Assembly (NCBI RefSeq): GCF_000009985.1 | Contig: NC_007626.1 | Coordinates: forward strand, 2,226,011 to 2,290,010 | From: Paramagnetospirillum magneticum AMB-1 | Lineage (GTDB): Bacteria; Pseudomonadota; Alphaproteobacteria; Rhodospirillales; Magnetospirillaceae | Direction of reading: 5' to 3' | Length of the DNA: 64,000 nucleotides | Shown: positions 24,958 through 32,725 of the stretch, one piece after another | Layout of the letters: every line of letters starts with the position of its first letter | How positions within the stretch are numbered: the first letter of the stretch is position 1 | The notes under the pieces: model-generated | Seen by the model: the letters and a program-made list of their open reading frames with translations, nothing else | Database searches by the model: none | Told to the model about the DNA's origin: nothing | Program-made: the position numbers and the translations under genes

Positions 24958-25155
24958 ATGACCACCCAATCTCCAACCGATGAAGATGTCCGCCGGGCGG
25001 CAGAAGAGCTAATTGCCCGGTATGGCTTTCAGGTTGCCCTTGAGGATGCAAAACGTCGTGCCGATGTCTTTGCCCAGGACGGACGATGGCCGGACCATTC
25101 GACGGCGATGCGGATTTTGACGGTGGTCGAACAACTCGCAGGGGATGCTCGATGA
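24958..25155 (+). CDS. Small unknown helical protein
   Basis: A 65- to 69-residue protein (ATG at 24946 or 24958) reading TTQSPTDEDVRRAAEELIARYGFQVALEDAKRRAD. It is a predicted all-helical protein of a type found on alphaproteobacterial phages and islands. Its stop overlaps the start of the next small gene (ATGA). Confidence 0.5.
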   Translation: MTTQSPTDEDVRRAAEELIARYGFQVALEDAKRRADVFAQDGRWPDHSTAMRILTVVEQLAGDAR

Positions 25156-25277
25156 CCATCTGGACCCGACTCGGATTATTCGCCGCTATTGCCATGTCGC
25201 CGGTGCTGCTGGACGACATCCACGACTATTTCACCGCTGCCAGTTATCAGCAGATCGCCTCGATCCAAGGGCGGTGA
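25152..25277 (+). CDS. Very small membrane protein
   Basis: A 41-codon frame starting MTIWTRLGLFAAIAMSPVLLDD, with one hydrophobic segment at about 5-20, translationally coupled to the gene before (ATGA overlap). It ends next to the start of the HD phosphohydrolase gene at 25280. Function is unknown; only the arrangement and hydrophobicity support it. Confidence 0.4.
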   Translation: MTIWTRLGLFAAIAMSPVLLDDIHDYFTAASYQQIASIQGR

Positions 25278-25279
25278 GA

Positions 25280-25921
25280 ATGGGAGAGATCAGTGAAAGA
25301 GCGTGGCAACGAATGCTCTCGGGCCGACGCCTGGACATTCTGGCCCCCAGTCCGCTCGACATTGAGATTGAGGACATCGCACTGGGGTTGTCCCGCTTGG
25401 CGAGGTGGAACGGTCAGACCCTGGGCGTACATGGTTATTCGGTTGCCCAGCACTCGATCCTGGTGGCCGAGTTGGTCGCGTCCAATTCTCCGGACATGCC
25501 AGTGCAATGTTTGTTGGCCGGTTTGCTTCATGATGGACCTGAATTCGTTACGTCGGACCTTGTGACACCATTCAAGAGGGCAGTAGGGCAAGGTTACATG
25601 GAACTTGAGGCTCGAATGGCTGCGGCCATCCACACTGCATTCGGACTCCCTGCCATGCTGCCTCATGAGTGGCAAGAGGCTGTTGATCACGCTGACCGGC
25701 TCGCGGCATTCCTTGAGGCGATCCATCTTGCCGGGTTTTCTGAAATTGAAGCTCGGCGGCTATTCGGTTGGCGGAAATCCATTCCGATCATCGAAATTGA
25801 CCCATGGTCGTCAGCCATCGCCCGAGAAAAGTTCCTGGCGGTGTTTCATGACCTGAAATCTGGCGGTCATCATTGCCGTAAGCGGTGGGAAACACCCCGC
25901 CGGTCTGCATCGGGGAGTTGA
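25280..25921 (+). CDS. HD-domain phosphohydrolase (YfbR-like)
   Basis: The start at ATG 25280 follows the previous gene closely. The 213-residue protein shows the HD pattern: YSVAQHSILVAEL, LLAGLLHDGPEFVTSD and DHADRLAAFLEA. This is typical of the YfbR 5'-nucleotidase-type HD proteins, which dephosphorylate deoxynucleoside monophosphates. In a mobile element it may trim nucleotide pools or defend against phage. It is followed by, and overlaps in part with, the DUF3572-like frame. Confidence 0.8.
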   Translation: MGEISERAWQRMLSGRRLDILAPSPLDIEIEDIALGLSRLARWNGQTLGVHGYSVAQHSILVAELVASNSPDMPVQCLLAGLLHDGPEFVTSDLVTPFKRAVGQGYMELEARMAAAIHTAFGLPAMLPHEWQEAVDHADRLAAFLEAIHLAGFSEIEARRLFGWRKSIPIIEIDPWSSAIAREKFLAVFHDLKSGGHHCRKRWETPRRSASGS

Positions 25922-25968
25922 ACGTGGACCCCTTCAAAACATACGAACCGAAGCCAAGACCGGTAGCC

Positions 25969-26247
25969 ATGAAGATGACCCCTGGTGATGCGGAAACTAT
26001 CGCTCTTCAAGTGGTCGCCTGGATCATTGGCGACGACACCATGCGAGATCGGTTTATCTCCATCACAGGATGCGGTGCCGACGATCTGCGAAATCGTATC
26101 GATCAACCAGCATTCCTTGGATCGGTGCTGGACTTCCTTCTGGCCGACGAATCATCCGTGCTGGCGTTTGCCGACCATGTTGGCCTACCGCCAGACGTGG
26201 CGATGATGGCCCGAGCCAAGCTTCCTGGATGGTCAGCACCGAATTGA
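25969..26247 (+). CDS. DUF3572-like protein
   Basis: Taking ATG 25969 gives 92 residues (MKMTPGDAETIALQVVAWI). The segments RFISITGCGADDLRNRI and FLGSVLDFLLADESSVLAFADHVGL match my memory of DUF3572 proteins of alphaproteobacteria, which are normally about 90-100 residues long. Function is unknown. It is convergent with the exonuclease gene, whose 3' end it overlaps by about 15 bases. Confidence 0.65.
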   Translation: MKMTPGDAETIALQVVAWIIGDDTMRDRFISITGCGADDLRNRIDQPAFLGSVLDFLLADESSVLAFADHVGLPPDVAMMARAKLPGWSAPN

Positions 26248-27126
26248 GAATCTATCAACGGCGGTGATCCGGGCAGCATGAATGTCCACTTCCCGCTGAT
26301 AGATTTCTTGGACCAGGAAATCCTTTTCCTGCTGAAGCTGATCCTCGGGCACGTCGATGAACCAAGCCCGTGGTCGGCCATCGCTTCCGTCCGACCACCG
26401 GTATCCCCGTGCCTTCAATACGTCCTTCAGGTCAAATGGCGAATTTTCTGCCCAGACCCGACACGTCGCTTCCCTGGCTTTTTCCAGCAGCTTCCCCATG
26501 GCAGGAACACCGGACTTCGGTAGTGGCCGAGCCAGGATTTCGATGGCGGCGTGGCAGTCGTCCGTCGCCCGGTGCCCATCGTGAAAAAGGCCGAAACCGC
26601 CCAGCAGGTATCCGAGCTTGGTACCTTCGAATCCTTCACCTGTCCAATCTACCTGGGACATTGAGCAGCCCCACGGTTTGGTCGAGAAACTTGGGCAAAA
26701 CCGTTCGATAAATTTGCGGTCGAAGGCGGCATTGTGGGCGATAACGATGGCAGCGGGGGCGGCGAAGGCGGCTACTTCGGCTGGGTCGATAACTTTCCCG
26801 GCGACCATTTCATCGGTGATGCCAGTCAGCTTGGTGATTTCCGCTGGGATTGGATTTGAAGGCTGCCTCAGACCTTGGAATGCATCCTGGATTTCGAAAA
26901 TCCGACCATCCAGCCCATAGACAAATGGGACCATTGCCAACTCGATGATCTCGTCCTTGGCCGGGTCCAGTCCGGTGGTTTCAAGATCGATGAAAATACC
27001 GAGTCGGGTCTTGGAACCATCGTGCGGAACAAGGTTCTGGCGGGGGATCAATTTACGAAGGACGCGATACTGGCCGGTGGCCTCCAACGCCACAGCCATC
27101 TTCTCGTGATCACCCATCTCCTGCAT
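26233..27126 (-). CDS. DnaQ-like 3'-5' exonuclease with C-terminal extension
   Basis: The ATG at 27126 follows GAGGAG; the frame opens at 27171. Of the 297 residues the first half carries intact DEDDh motifs: GIFIDLETTGLDP, VIAHNAAFDRKFIE, and HRATDDCHAA. The C-terminal part (KARGYRWSDGSDGRPRAW) is an extra DUF-like domain also seen in phage exonucleases. Unlike the exonuclease at 6316, all catalytic residues appear present. It is probably involved in nucleic-acid processing of the element; the substrate is unknown. Confidence 0.85.
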   Translation of the reverse strand: MQEMGDHEKMAVALEATGQYRVLRKLIPRQNLVPHDGSKTRLGIFIDLETTGLDPAKDEIIELAMVPFVYGLDGRIFEIQDAFQGLRQPSNPIPAEITKLTGITDEMVAGKVIDPAEVAAFAAPAAIVIAHNAAFDRKFIERFCPSFSTKPWGCSMSQVDWTGEGFEGTKLGYLLGGFGLFHDGHRATDDCHAAIEILARPLPKSGVPAMGKLLEKAREATCRVWAENSPFDLKDVLKARGYRWSDGSDGRPRAWFIDVPEDQLQQEKDFLVQEIYQREVDIHAARITAVDRFSIRC

Positions 27127-27142
27127 TCCACGCTCCTCTTCG

Positions 27143-27937
27143 TCAGGCGACACCCAGAATCCAGCCTTCAACTTCAGCTACAGTTCGCTGTGGTGGTGAA
27201 AGGTTGGGGTGGAAGAACCCAGGAAGAGTGCCATCCCGGTCTGCTCGTGACATCCATGCCGCGATACTGAAAGCGTCATGCTGATCAGGTGTGCGATCCT
27301 GCCTGGGGAAACCACGGCTCCAGAGGGCGGGATAGGCTTCAACAATGGCTGACCCCCCTGAGGGAATTTCCCACCCATCGAACGGCCAAAAATGAACGCG
27401 GCGACCAAGCTTCTGACGGATGAAGCGGAGCCATGGAATGCCTGAGTGGGTGGACTTTGCCACGGTTCCCTGCACATCGAAGTGAAACACGGACTTGGCT
27501 CCACCAGATCGCTCCTCGGTCAACCGCCGCCACCGTGTGTTGCCGGTACGTGCGGCCCCATTACCCACGTCACCGTATCGAACAAAATCGACATAGACAT
27601 GATCGCCATCTGTCGGCCAATGGGCATGGAAATCATCAAGGAAAGTCTGCCAATCGGGAGCCAATCCATGCACTTCAAAATATCGAAGAGGGAAGGAGAA
27701 GCCGTGATCGATGCCAACCAAAGTCGGCACCTCATCTGAGAGCAGGTCCACAAGCCAGTGGGCGATACCCTTTCGGGACCAATATTTTCGAGGGGTCGGA
27801 TTCGGAATTGGCGACGGCGGTGGTGGCACCTCAATCGGATCAGCAGCCCCAGTTGTGACGTAGACTCGCAGTCCTTTGAGGTTCGCTGTTGGCGTTTCCG
27901 CCCCGGAGTAGTCGATGCCCACATAACGGCTGAACAT
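27143..27937 (-). CDS. DUF429-like predicted nuclease-fold protein
   Basis: I take ATG 27937 (MFSRYVGIDYSGAETPTANLKGL). The 264-residue protein has VGIDYSGAETP at its start and LVGIDHGFSFP in the middle, acidic motifs arranged as in the RNase-H-like DUF429 family. It ends LSPPQRTVAEVEGWILGVA, overlapping nothing. The start codon lies within GAAC-N7-GCAC, nearly the same sequence as the umuD LexA box. It is probably co-transcribed with the exonuclease gene, 16 bases downstream. Confidence 0.6.
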   Translation of the reverse strand: MFSRYVGIDYSGAETPTANLKGLRVYVTTGAADPIEVPPPPSPIPNPTPRKYWSRKGIAHWLVDLLSDEVPTLVGIDHGFSFPLRYFEVHGLAPDWQTFLDDFHAHWPTDGDHVYVDFVRYGDVGNGAARTGNTRWRRLTEERSGGAKSVFHFDVQGTVAKSTHSGIPWLRFIRQKLGRRVHFWPFDGWEIPSGGSAIVEAYPALWSRGFPRQDRTPDQHDAFSIAAWMSRADRDGTLPGFFHPNLSPPQRTVAEVEGWILGVA

Positions 27938-27946
27938 GATAAGCAC
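27932..27946 (-). promoter_or_regulatory. Degenerate LexA-box-like site at the DUF429-like gene start
   Basis: The plus strand reads GAAC-ATGATAA-GCAC. The first half site and the N7 spacer are identical to the umuD operator; the second half differs at one base (GCAC instead of GAAC). Like that one it overlaps the start codon. LexA binding is uncertain. Confidence 0.35.
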
Positions 27947-28002
27947 ATTCCAACGGAAGGGTATGGTAGGGCAATGCCTTGTGCTGTGATCGTCAGGGCG
28001 TA

Positions 28003-28464
28003 TCAATCCCCGCTGCTGGTTCCCATCTTCCCCAGGAAATCCCCAAAATCTTTGGCTTCGCGGAAGTTCCGGTAGACCGAGGCGTACCGCAAATAGGCCA
28101 CCTGATCCATCTCCATCAGCACGTCCATCACCAGTTCACCGATGAGCTTGGACGGAACCTCGTTTTCTCCCAAGCTCTCAAGGCGGCGGTAGATGCCATT
28201 GGCAATGCGTTCGATCTGGTCATCTTCGACAGGGCGTTTCCGCAGGGCGATCTGAAGTGACTTGACCACCTTCTCCCGGTCGAAGGTCGAGCGTGATCCG
28301 TCCTTTTTGACCACGACCAGATCACGGATTTGAACCCGCTCGAAAGTGGTGAACCGCGATCCACACCCTGGACAAGCTCGGCGGCGTCGGATGGCCGCAT
28401 TGTCATCGGTTGGGCGTGAATCCTTTACCTGGGTGTCATCCTGTCCGCAAAACGGGCATCGCAT
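28003..28464 (-). CDS. nrdR: Transcriptional repressor NrdR of ribonucleotide reductase genes
   Basis: This 153-residue protein has the NrdR zinc ribbon (Cys3, Cys6, Cys31, Cys34) in MRCPFCGQDD and RACPGCGSRFTT. The ATP-cone VVKKDGSRSTFDREKVVKSL and DQVAYLRYASVYRNF follow. NrdR senses dATP/ATP and represses nrd operons through NrdR boxes. Its normal place is the core chromosome, so this is likely a second copy carried by the element. No nrd gene is nearby. Confidence 0.93.
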   Translation of the reverse strand: MRCPFCGQDDTQVKDSRPTDDNAAIRRRRACPGCGSRFTTFERVQIRDLVVVKKDGSRSTFDREKVVKSLQIALRKRPVEDDQIERIANGIYRRLESLGENEVPSKLIGELVMDVLMEMDQVAYLRYASVYRNFREAKDFGDFLGKMGTSSGD

Positions 28465-28687
28465 TGGATTGCTTCCCTCTATCGTTACTTACGGCAATCT
28501 TTTCAGGAAATGGCTGCCTTCAGCAAGAGCGGTGACATCACTTGCCCAGAATTTCGGCACCAGTGATTGCAACGACTTGTAACAACCGGAGAATTCCTGG
28601 TCACTAAGGATTGACCCAATTGATTTAGCTAAACCATACTTCTGATAGAAAATTCTTAGTGAACCCCATAATTGATTGAAGTCAAAA

Positions 28688-30574
28688 ATGTCGAATGACG
28701 GGGGTAGCCAGCAATTTGAATGCAGCGGCATCAGCGGCTCGATGGTGTTCGCCAGTTCTCCTGAATTCCGCCACATCATCCAGTCGATCATCGACCACCT
28801 TCCTTGCGGCGTGACGTTGTTCGATCAGAACCTGGAGATGGTTGCCTGCAATGGCTTGTTCAGACGGCTACTGGATTTTCCTGCCACACTGTTTGAAGGC
28901 AGCCTGCCTTCAATGAAGTCTCTGGCCATGTTTAACGCCCGACGCGGTGAATATGGCCCAGGAGACCCAGAGGAACTCGCTGGGCAGGTTGTCCAGCGAG
29001 CAATGGCAATGAATTCACATCAGTTCGAGCGTGTTCGACCTGATGGAACCATTCTGGAGATTTCAGGCCAGCCACTGCCAAGCGGCGGATTCATCACCCT
29101 ATACACAGATGTCACCGAACGACGGAAGTCTGAGGAAACCCTTCGTGACAAAGAGGGCCTCCTGCGGCTGATTTTCGACAATTCCAGTGTGGCCATTTTT
29201 ACCATCGATTCCAGTGGCCGGATTGGTGCGGCCAACCAACGGATGGCGGAAATGTTCATGATGCCATTGGAATCGCTGATTGGCATGGAATACGTTGATC
29301 TGGTTGATCCCGGAGAGCAGGAAGCAGCCCGAAAAAACATGGCTGATCATCTGATCCAGGATCGGCCCAACGTCAACTTGGAGCGGCATTATTGGCGGTC
29401 GAATGGTACCGCATTTTGGGGGCAACTGACTGCCAGTCATATGCCCGCTTACAAAGATGGGCATGCAGGTCTGGTCTGCGTCGTTTCTGATATTACCGAA
29501 CGCAAGATCGCGGAACAGCATCTGGCCGAACGCAGCCATGAACTCGAAGTTTTAAACCTGGAACTGACCAAAGCTGTTGAGGCACTTGCCGCATCGAATG
29601 CCGAACTTGTTGCCGCCCGAGAGGAACTGGAGCACTTGGCCCGGCATGACACTCTGACCGGGGCTTGGAGCCGCAGCAGGATCGAAGAATCAGTCCGACA
29701 GGAAATGCTCCGAAATTCGCGATATGGCCATCCTGTTTCACTGATCTTCATTGATCTAGACCACTTCAAGCGGATCAATGACGGCTACGGCCATGCTGTC
29801 GGCGACGAAGTTCTCAAGTCATTTTGCGATATCGCCCAAAAATGTATGCGTTCCACCGATCTACTTGGACGCTGGGGCGGTGAAGAGTTCGTAATCGTCA
29901 CACCGAACAGCGGCCTGATGATCGCAATTCTGCTTGCGGAACGAATCCGCAAGGCGGTTATGGCCTACGATTTTCCAGTTGCCGGGCACGTTACTGCCAG
30001 TTTCGGTGTCGCTGAATATCGAGAGAACGAAACCTGGGAATCATGGCTTTGCCGTTCTGATGCCGCTCTTTACGCAGCAAAGGAAGGTGGGCGAAATCGA
30101 GTTATAACCGATGCCTGCGAGGCTGATGAAGCTGATGAGGCCGAGCTTCTCGATCTCTCGTTTCTCCGTCTGGTCTGGCGGAGCACCTATGAGTCTGGCC
30201 TTGCCGCAATTGATGCACAGCACCGGAACCTATTCGAGCACGCAAACAATCTCCTGACTTCAGTGATTGGCGAACGGCCCAAAGATGAAGTTCTTCCCCA
30301 GATTGAATCTCTTGTGATGGACCTGCTGGAGCATTTCCGGGATGAAGAAGCAGCTTTTCGTTCCATCGGGTATCCAGGAGCAGATGAGCATGCCCAAATC
30401 CACCAAGGGCTAATCGACCGAGCAGGAGAATTGGTGGAAAATTTCGCATCCGGTGAACTGGCCTTGGGCGACCTTTTCAATTTTCTGGCCTACGACGTGG
30501 TGGCGAAACACATGCTGTCGGAAGATCGAAAGTTCTTTGGGCACCTCCAGGCAGTTCGCGACACGGCGGTATAA
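28688..30574 (+). CDS. PAS-PAS-diguanylate cyclase-hemerythrin protein
   Basis: I use ATG 28688; an upstream TTG also reads in frame. The 628-residue protein has a PAS domain (DHLPCGVTLFDQNLEMVACN) and a second PAS domain (LIFDNSSVAIFTIDSSG) ending at VSDITERK. A coiled coil and a GGDEF domain follow, the latter with RWGGEEFVIV near residue 397, an active variant of the motif. The C-terminus is a bacteriohemerythrin domain with IDAQHRNLF, LEHFRDEEAAF, HAQIHQGLI and KHMLSED, the His/Glu/Asp ligands of a di-iron oxygen site. It should make cyclic di-GMP in response to oxygen or redox state. Confidence 0.9.
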   Translation: MSNDGGSQQFECSGISGSMVFASSPEFRHIIQSIIDHLPCGVTLFDQNLEMVACNGLFRRLLDFPATLFEGSLPSMKSLAMFNARRGEYGPGDPEELAGQVVQRAMAMNSHQFERVRPDGTILEISGQPLPSGGFITLYTDVTERRKSEETLRDKEGLLRLIFDNSSVAIFTIDSSGRIGAANQRMAEMFMMPLESLIGMEYVDLVDPGEQEAARKNMADHLIQDRPNVNLERHYWRSNGTAFWGQLTASHMPAYKDGHAGLVCVVSDITERKIAEQHLAERSHELEVLNLELTKAVEALAASNAELVAAREELEHLARHDTLTGAWSRSRIEESVRQEMLRNSRYGHPVSLIFIDLDHFKRINDGYGHAVGDEVLKSFCDIAQKCMRSTDLLGRWGGEEFVIVTPNSGLMIAILLAERIRKAVMAYDFPVAGHVTASFGVAEYRENETWESWLCRSDAALYAAKEGGRNRVITDACEADEADEAELLDLSFLRLVWRSTYESGLAAIDAQHRNLFEHANNLLTSVIGERPKDEVLPQIESLVMDLLEHFRDEEAAFRSIGYPGADEHAQIHQGLIDRAGELVENFASGELALGDLFNFLAYDVVAKHMLSEDRKFFGHLQAVRDTAV

Positions 30575-30598
30575 TTTCGGGCGTGGGGCTGGGCGATC

Positions 30599-30826
30599 AT
30601 GGCGTTATTCGGACGAAAACCTCCACCCATCCAGGTCGGAGATCGGTTCAAAAAGTCGAACGACCAGACCAGAAAGGTGTGGGAGGTATCTCGGCTTTGG
30701 ACGGCGGTTGATGGCGTGCCACATGCCCGGTTGGTGAACCAGCATGAAACACTGATGGTCTCTATCCGTACCCTGGAAGACCCGGAGTTCTTCGTTGCTG
30801 AGCCTGGGATTCGGAACGAGCCGTAA
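30599..30826 (+). CDS. Small unknown protein
   Basis: A 75-residue protein, MALFGRKPPPIQVGDRFKKSNDQTRKVWEVSRLW, ending LEDPEFFVAEPGIRNEP. It looks like a small beta-barrel-type protein (VGDRF...VWEVSRLW...HARLVNQ). The start follows GGGGCTGGGCG by a few bases. Family and function are not recognised. It stands 24 bases after the cyclase gene. Confidence 0.5.
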   Translation: MALFGRKPPPIQVGDRFKKSNDQTRKVWEVSRLWTAVDGVPHARLVNQHETLMVSIRTLEDPEFFVAEPGIRNEP

Positions 30827-30833
30827 AGCAGAT

Positions 30834-30867
30834 CGGCGGTGGCGAACTGGCGAGAACCCCACCGCCG
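30834..30867. promoter_or_regulatory. Hairpin between the small unknown gene and the SpoVG-like gene
   Basis: CGGCGGTGG and CCACCGCCG form a perfect 9-bp stem around a loop of about 16 bases. No T-tract follows, so a classical terminator is unlikely. It could protect a transcript end or attenuate readthrough toward the gene at 31000. Confidence 0.35.
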
Positions 30868-30999
30868 GATCGTACTGGATGGATTTGGGTTACGGGGGAG
30901 GGTCCATCCAGATGTGGCCGCATTGAGAGGATGCCACATTGAAACGCTATCGCATTCGCCCTGTGCCATCAAGACGTACAGGATGAACTTCTCGCCCAT

Positions 31000-31365
31000 A
31001 TGGTGAAAATCTTGAACGCAAATCCGACTACGGACACCACTTCGGTCACGGTATCAGCAATCCACATCACTCATCTCATGAATGCAGGAAAGCTGCGTGC
31101 CTTGGCTGATGTTGAAGTCGTCTTCGATGGTGTTGTGATGGTCATTCAAGGTGTCCAGGTTCGAGCGGATGGCAAAAGCACCAAGGTATCCTTGCCGAAA
31201 TATCGGGCATCAGATGGCTCATGGAAAGCCGCAATTATTCTGCCTGATGAGATCAAGAATGCCATTTCGGACACGGTGATTGCTGCGGGATTGGAGGCAG
31301 GAATCCTCCGGGTGAAGGAGGAGTCCGTTGGGGATCGCTGTCGGGCTGCCAATGAACCAAGGTAG
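31000..31365 (+). CDS. SpoVG-family protein, copy 2
   Basis: This protein of 121 residues is clearly paralogous to the product at 6978-7274: NAGKLRALADVEVVFDGVVMVIQGVQVRAD and VSLPKYRASDGSWKAAI align without gaps. The copy has a longer N-terminus (MVKILNANPTTDTTS) and about 20 extra C-terminal residues. SpoVG homologues bind DNA or RNA, and two versions in one element suggest a regulatory role. Confidence 0.75.
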   Translation: MVKILNANPTTDTTSVTVSAIHITHLMNAGKLRALADVEVVFDGVVMVIQGVQVRADGKSTKVSLPKYRASDGSWKAAIILPDEIKNAISDTVIAAGLEAGILRVKEESVGDRCRAANEPR

Positions 31366-31454
31366 GCCAGGAATAATCGGGGGTTGTAAGCGGATTGACG
31401 ACCTGAAATGCCAATGTCATTCCTTATAACCATACCTTTTGTAGGGAGGGGCAT

Positions 31455-31733
31455 ATGAATAAGTCTGAATTGATCAACGCTGTCGCCGATAGTGCCAAAA
31501 TGACCAAGGCTGACGCGGGCAATGCCATTGACGCTGTTTTTGCAGCCATCACTACCGCCATGAAGTCCGGCGATGATGTGCGTCTGGTTGGCTTTGGAAC
31601 CTTCTCGGTTTCTGCCCGCCCTGCACGTGAAGGCAGGAATCCGCAAACTGGCAAGACCCTCACCATCGCGGCAAGCAAGTCTGCCAAATTCACCGCCGGG
31701 AAGAGCCTGAAGGACACCATCAATGGCCGATGA
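31455..31733 (+). CDS. HU-type DNA-binding protein
   Basis: This 92-residue histone-like protein starts MNKSELINAVADSAKMTKADA and has GFGTFSVSARPAREGRNPQTG, the DNA-intercalating arm of HU/IHF. A strong GGGAGGGGC precedes the ATG. HU proteins bend DNA and often assist site-specific recombination; the position near the element's end supports such a role. It overlaps the MucR gene by 11 bases. Confidence 0.92.
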   Translation: MNKSELINAVADSAKMTKADAGNAIDAVFAAITTAMKSGDDVRLVGFGTFSVSARPAREGRNPQTGKTLTIAASKSAKFTAGKSLKDTINGR

Positions 31734-32136
31734 CATCAAGGCTCTGACCACCAAGATCGTCGCTGCCTACTTGGGTGGCAACACAGTGGAAGCCAAGGAA
31801 GTCCCGAACCTGATCAAGTCCGTTTATTCGACCTTGGTTGGCACGGACGCCCCGGTCACAGCACTGGCTGAACAGCAGCAACCTGCCGTTTCGGTAAAGA
31901 AGTCTGTTACTCCCGGCCATATCGTCTGTCTGGAATGCGGCGACCACCAGAAGATGCTGAAGCGGCATCTCCTGACCGGCCACGGACTGACCGCCGACGA
32001 GTACCGGGCCAAGTGGTCGTTGCCCAGGGATTACCCCTTGGTCGCACCGGAATATGCTGCACGCCGATCCGAACTCGCAAAGGCAGCGGGGCTGGGTTAT
32101 TCCCGGACGAATCGGAAGCCCAAATCAGCCACCTGA
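31723..32136 (+). CDS. MucR/Ros-family zinc-finger transcriptional regulator
   Basis: This protein of 137 residues has the prokaryotic zinc finger VCLECGDHQKMLKRHLLTGHGL (Cys, Cys, His, His), followed by TADEYRAKWSLPRDYPLVAPEYAARRSELAK, the family's DNA-binding continuation. MucR/Ros regulators are typical of alphaproteobacteria and can organise DNA or silence acquired genes. The start codon overlaps the HU reading frame, so the two are translationally coupled. Confidence 0.9.
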   Translation: MADDIKALTTKIVAAYLGGNTVEAKEVPNLIKSVYSTLVGTDAPVTALAEQQQPAVSVKKSVTPGHIVCLECGDHQKMLKRHLLTGHGLTADEYRAKWSLPRDYPLVAPEYAARRSELAKAAGLGYSRTNRKPKSAT

Positions 32137-32156
32137 TGAGCAGGGAAGGGATCATC

Positions 32157-32663
32157 ATGCCGCCACGTAAGAGTGCCAAGCCCGCAACCGCCCCCAAGCC
32201 TGCCAAGGATGTCAGGAAGGTTGGTCGCTCCACGCGTGGCCGATTGGACGACGGCAGTGCCAATCCCATCGATGTCCATGTTGGTGCCCGCATTCGGCTT
32301 CGCCGGACCCTGCTTGGCATGAGCCAGGAGAAGCTTGGTGAATGCCTGGGGCTGACCTTCCAGCAGGTTCAAAAATACGAACGTGGAGCGAATCGGGTCG
32401 GAGCATCCAGGCTGTTCGATCTGTCCCGTGTTCTGGATGTCCGCGTCGGCTATTTTTTCGAGGAAATCTCTGCTACTGCCCAGGCAGCATCGCCGGTCGA
32501 GGTGATCCGGGGCAATGTCACCAAGTCAGTTGATGTCCCCGACGATGATCCGATGACGAAGCGGGAAACTCTCGAATTGGTACGGGCCTATTTCAGCATC
32601 AATGACCCCAAGGTCAGGGATCAGGTTCTGTCGATGGCGAAGGCTTTGGGTGGTGCCAAATAG
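32157..32663 (+). CDS. XRE-family regulator, last gene of the element
   Basis: ATG 32157 follows AGGGAAGGG; the frame opens further upstream at 31935. The 168-residue protein has a basic N-terminal tail and a helix-turn-helix (RIRLRRTLLGMSQEKLGECLGLTFQQVQKYERGANR). A conserved FEE-type linker and a helical C-terminus (MTKRETLELVRAYFSI) follow. The architecture is the common alphaproteobacterial XRE type. It ends about 100 bases before the radC junction. Confidence 0.88.
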   Translation: MPPRKSAKPATAPKPAKDVRKVGRSTRGRLDDGSANPIDVHVGARIRLRRTLLGMSQEKLGECLGLTFQQVQKYERGANRVGASRLFDLSRVLDVRVGYFFEEISATAQAASPVEVIRGNVTKSVDVPDDDPMTKRETLELVRAYFSINDPKVRDQVLSMAKALGGAK

Positions 32664-32683
32664 GGACCGGGAAGGGGATTACT

Positions 32684-32703
32684 TGCGACACAAATGCGAC
32701 ACA
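32684..32703. repeat. Tandem TGCGACACA repeats next to the radC junction
   Basis: TGCGACACA occurs at 32684-32692 and again at 32695-32703, 11 bases apart, between the last element gene and radC. Such direct repeats close to an element end are typical of integrase arm-binding sites. A further GCGT/ACGC inverted pair follows within 15 bases. Confidence 0.4.
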
Positions 32704-32725
32704 CGCACCCTTGCGTCTTTATAAC

